Assembly: GCA_903834675.1 (NCBI GenBank)
Contig: CAILKC010000569.1
Location: 1 to 15,522 of the forward strand
Direction: 5' to 3'
Length of the DNA: 15,522 nucleotides
From: an uncultured Victivallales bacterium
GTDB taxonomy: Bacteria; Verrucomicrobiota; Lentisphaeria; Oligosphaerales; JAFGRS01
How positions within the stretch are numbered: the stretch's first letter is position 1; the number at the start of each line of letters is the position of its first letter. Below the pieces are notes generated by a model that worked only from the letters and a program-made list of their open reading frames with translations, was not told the origin of the DNA and made no database searches. Below are positions 13,507-15,522 of the stretch, one piece after another. The translations under genes were made by a program, and so were the position numbers.

Positions 13507-15297
13507 TGGCCCCTCTGGCGGCGAGCCTACGACGCCCTGGATCACGCCCGCGGTGATGGCGTAGATCAGGATCGAGCGGCCGGCGTAGTCCAGCGGTTCG
13601 CAGCGGTCGCGCAGATAGCGCACCAGCGGCGCCTCCTGGGCCATGAACAGATTCGTGGCACTGATGGCAATGAAGGGGGGCGGCGGCAGCGTGCCCCAAG
13701 GCTGCACCTGGACGCCGTAGGCGGCGGGAGGCGCGCTGCCGTAGTAGAGCACGAACATGGCCGGATCGTGGTGCCGACGCTGCCAGGCGGCCAAGGCCGG
13801 TAAATCCTGGCCCCAGTCCAGGTTCGACTCGACCAGGATGCGCCAGCCGCGCTTGGGGCCGCCGGCCCACTCGTTGTAGTAGCTCAGGAAGTCGGGGTAA
13901 ATGAGCAGGCAGGAAAGCGCGTACCAGGCCGCCGCGACCAGGCCTAGCCGACGCCCCGCGGTCGGCACCGAGCGCAGGGTCGGCCAGAGCCGCAGGGCCG
14001 CAGCGATGGCGACCCCGGCGGACAGCAGGAAGAACGGCCATAGCGGCAGGATGTAGCGCAGGCCGAGTTGCCGGTAAGCGACCAGGCTGAAGATGAGCAG
14101 AAAGACCACCGGAATGACCGCGAAGAAGGCCAGTTCCGCCGCCCCGGCCCGGCCCCGGCGCACGCACAACGCCAGCCCCGTAAACACCAGCGCGAGGAAG
14201 GGAATCGGCGTCTTCGTGGCCAACGCCACGAGGTAGTAGAACCACCAGCGCCCGCCCTGCGGATAGAGTTTTCCCAGGAAGATGTTCGGGAAGCCGGGCT
14301 GGTTGTTGAACGCCACAATGTCGAAACCCCGGACGTAGGCCTCCGGCACGGGCAGCGGTAGGCGCGACAGCCCGGGTAACGCCTGCAGCCGCTGTACCAG
14401 TGGGCTGTGGTAACGCGCCCCCGCCAGCACCGTCGGCGTGCCGCGACCGCCGTAGGCCGCATTCAGCAGCGTCAGAGCCACGACCCCGGCCACGACGAAC
14501 CCCGGCAGCAGCCGCCGCCAAGGCTGCCGCGGCCCGAGGGCCAAGACGAGCGCTGTCTGCAGGACGATGCACGGCAGCAACAAAACCGCCGTGAACTTGG
14601 TCAGCAGCGCCCCGCCGAGAGCCAGGCCCAGCAGCACCGCCCAGCGCCAGCGCGCCGTGGCCAGCAGCTGGTACAGGCATACGGCCGTCAAGAAAACGAA
14701 GAATGCGCAGCCCAGATCGGGCGTCAGGAGCTGGGCGTGGGCCAGCACATTGGGGCAGAGCGCGTAGAGCCACAGCACCCCGACCGCCACAGCCGCGCTC
14801 CAGCGCGCCCGACACACAGCGTAGAGCGCCAGCCCCAGGCAGGCCGCCAAGGCTACCGACAGCAGCCGACAGCAGAACAGCATGCGACGATGCGCGGGGT
14901 CCGAAAACAGCACCTGGTTGGCAAACTCGAACTCGTCGCCCATGCTGTAGGAGTAGCGTAACCCCGCGTCGATGTCCACGGCGGTCCGGTAGTGCTCGGC
15001 AGCCAGGGTCGGCAAGGCAAACAGCGCCTTGAGCAGCGGCGGGTTCTCTGCATTCAAGGCCGGGTCGAAGGTGCGCAGGAAACGAGCGCCGGAGACCAGC
15101 AGGATAGGCTCATCATAGGTGGCTGACTTGCGAGCCATGCTGGTGCAGGCCAGGACGGCGAACACCGCCAGCGCCAGCCAGGGCCTGACCAGCCAAGCGG
15201 CCAGCCGCGGCGGCAGCAGCCGACGACCAACCGCCGCCGGGCCTGCCCCCGACGGCGCTACCCCTCCCGCGCTCTGGCTCGACACGGTGTTCACCAC
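13492..15297 (-). CDS. Multi-membrane GT-C glycosyltransferase (GT39/ArnT/PMT-like)
   Basis: This is a 601-residue polytopic protein with roughly ten or more hydrophobic helices (first at about 40-53, last near 452-466). The first extracytoplasmic loop carries TYDEP (60-64), with Asp62/Glu63 in the place of the GT-C catalytic or metal-binding acidic pair, then ENPPLLK (84-90). Later features are LLTPDLG (190-196), YRQLGLRYILPLWPFFLL (408-425) and a conserved-looking SNLDWGQDL (491-499) in the C-terminal soluble part. The family uses polyprenyl-phosphate sugars to glycosylate proteins, lipid A or other lipids on the outer face of the membrane; the acceptor here is unknown. Two tandem GTG codons at 15297 and 15294 are the best start, although GGAG is uncomfortably close. 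It is convergent with the fumarase-type gene. Confidence 0.9.
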   Translation of the reverse strand: MVNTVSSQSAGGVAPSGAGPAAVGRRLLPPRLAAWLVRPWLALAVFAVLACTSMARKSATYDEPILLVSGARFLRTFDPALNAENPPLLKALFALPTLAAEHYRTAVDIDAGLRYSYSMGDEFEFANQVLFSDPAHRRMLFCCRLLSVALAACLGLALYAVCRARWSAAVAVGVLWLYALCPNVLAHAQLLTPDLGCAFFVFLTAVCLYQLLATARWRWAVLLGLALGGALLTKFTAVLLLPCIVLQTALVLALGPRQPWRRLLPGFVVAGVVALTLLNAAYGGRGTPTVLAGARYHSPLVQRLQALPGLSRLPLPVPEAYVRGFDIVAFNNQPGFPNIFLGKLYPQGGRWWFYYLVALATKTPIPFLALVFTGLALCVRRGRAGAAELAFFAVIPVVFLLIFSLVAYRQLGLRYILPLWPFFLLSAGVAIAAALRLWPTLRSVPTAGRRLGLVAAAWYALSCLLIYPDFLSYYNEWAGGPKRGWRILVESNLDWGQDLPALAAWQRRHHDPAMFVLYYGSAPPAAYGVQVQPWGTLPPPPFIAISATNLFMAQEAPLVRYLRDRCEPLDYAGRSILIYAITAGVIQGVVGSPPEGPGATP

Positions 15298-15397
15298 TCC
15301 GTTGCGCCGTGTGCAGCAATAGAGGCTTCAGCCGGTTTCGCGGCCCTCAGCGAGGCCGACTGGAGGCTCGACGTTTCTCGCTGTGGTCTCGAGGTCC

Positions 15398-15522
15398 TCA
15401 GTTGTTGAGGCTGTGAATGGGGGCCGGAATGCGCCCACCGAAACGGATGAAACGCGCCGACTTGCCGACGTTCGGCACAGACAGAATGGTGCTCGAGCCG
15501 AACAGGCCGCCGAAGACGACTC
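15398..15522 (-). CDS. C-terminal fragment of an unidentified gene (runs off right edge)
   Basis: On the minus strand an open frame enters from the window edge and ends at a TGA (complement of 15398-15400), giving 41 codons. Third codon positions are mostly G or C, as in the neighbouring genes, which supports real coding. The product is hydrophobic and Gly/Ser-rich at first ([19 protein letters not shown]) and ends in [14 protein letters not shown] do not recognise the family. A gap of about 100 bp (15298-15397) separates it from the membrane glycosyltransferase gene on the same strand; I see no confident promoter or terminator there. Confidence 0.6.
   Translation of the reverse strand, partial: VVFGGLFGSSTILSVPNVGKSARFIRFGGRIPAPIHSLNN

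Noticed and set aside
12467..14815. 782-codon minus-strand frame across the FtsB-like, fumarase-type and membrane glycosyltransferase genes
   Set aside because: It overlaps three well-supported genes out of frame or antisense, with Arg/Pro/Gly-rich translation.

Overview
The window is about 15.5 kb of high-GC bacterial chromosome, densely coding with short intergenic gaps. The gene set includes pyruvate phosphate dikinase, a DUF362 protein with two [4Fe-4S] sites, a DUF2851 protein, a Hanks-type kinase with a membrane anchor and an exported domain, a GT9 heptosyltransferase and a GT39-like membrane glycosyltransferase. Together with a tiny, very basic protein, it suggests a Gram-negative, probably anaerobic member of the Verrucomicrobiota/Kiritimatiellota/Lentisphaerota (PVC) group. 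That placement is inference: there is no rRNA or other marker here to settle it.

Layout. (1) Positions 1-470 hold a non-coding tandem array of back-to-back hairpins that runs off the left edge. (2) 471-1727 (-) is the DUF362/ferredoxin gene, whose 3' end abuts the array. (3) 1787-1978 (+) is a good sigma70-type promoter followed by a 32-codon gene for a very basic protein. (4) 2070-4796 (+) is ppdK. It is followed by two consecutive strong hairpins (4807-4886) that separate it from the convergent block. (5) 4919-10989 is a block of five minus-strand genes. In transcription order they are DUF2851, a calcineurin-like metallophosphoesterase, a GT9 glycosyltransferase, an exported protein with a possible Ig-like N-terminal domain, and a membrane Ser/Thr kinase. 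The last three are tightly spaced. (6) A 58-bp AT-rich divergent promoter region lies at 10990-11047. (7) 11048-13410 (+) is a compact run of an HtrA/DegP-like protease, an FtsB/DivIC-like division protein and a class I fumarase/tartrate dehydratase beta-type subunit with no alpha subunit nearby. (8) 13492-15297 (-) is a multi-membrane GT-C glycosyltransferase. (9) 15398-15522 (-) is the 3' end of an unidentified gene.

How the genes fit together. PPDK interconverts pyruvate and PEP with pyrophosphate or ATP, consistent with a fermentative or gluconeogenic energy economy. The DUF362/ferredoxin protein and the fumarase-type subunit also fit anaerobic carbon metabolism. The two transcription units in the middle share an envelope theme: glycosyl transfer (GT9, GT39-like), periplasmic proteolysis (HtrA), division (FtsB), and a transmembrane kinase that may sense an envelope signal. 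The most unusual object is the left-edge array. It is built from a constant core plus two interchangeable hairpin blocks, with hairpins of about 10-24 nt packed almost without gaps. The small basic gene at 1880 is the other feature that routine annotation would probably miss.
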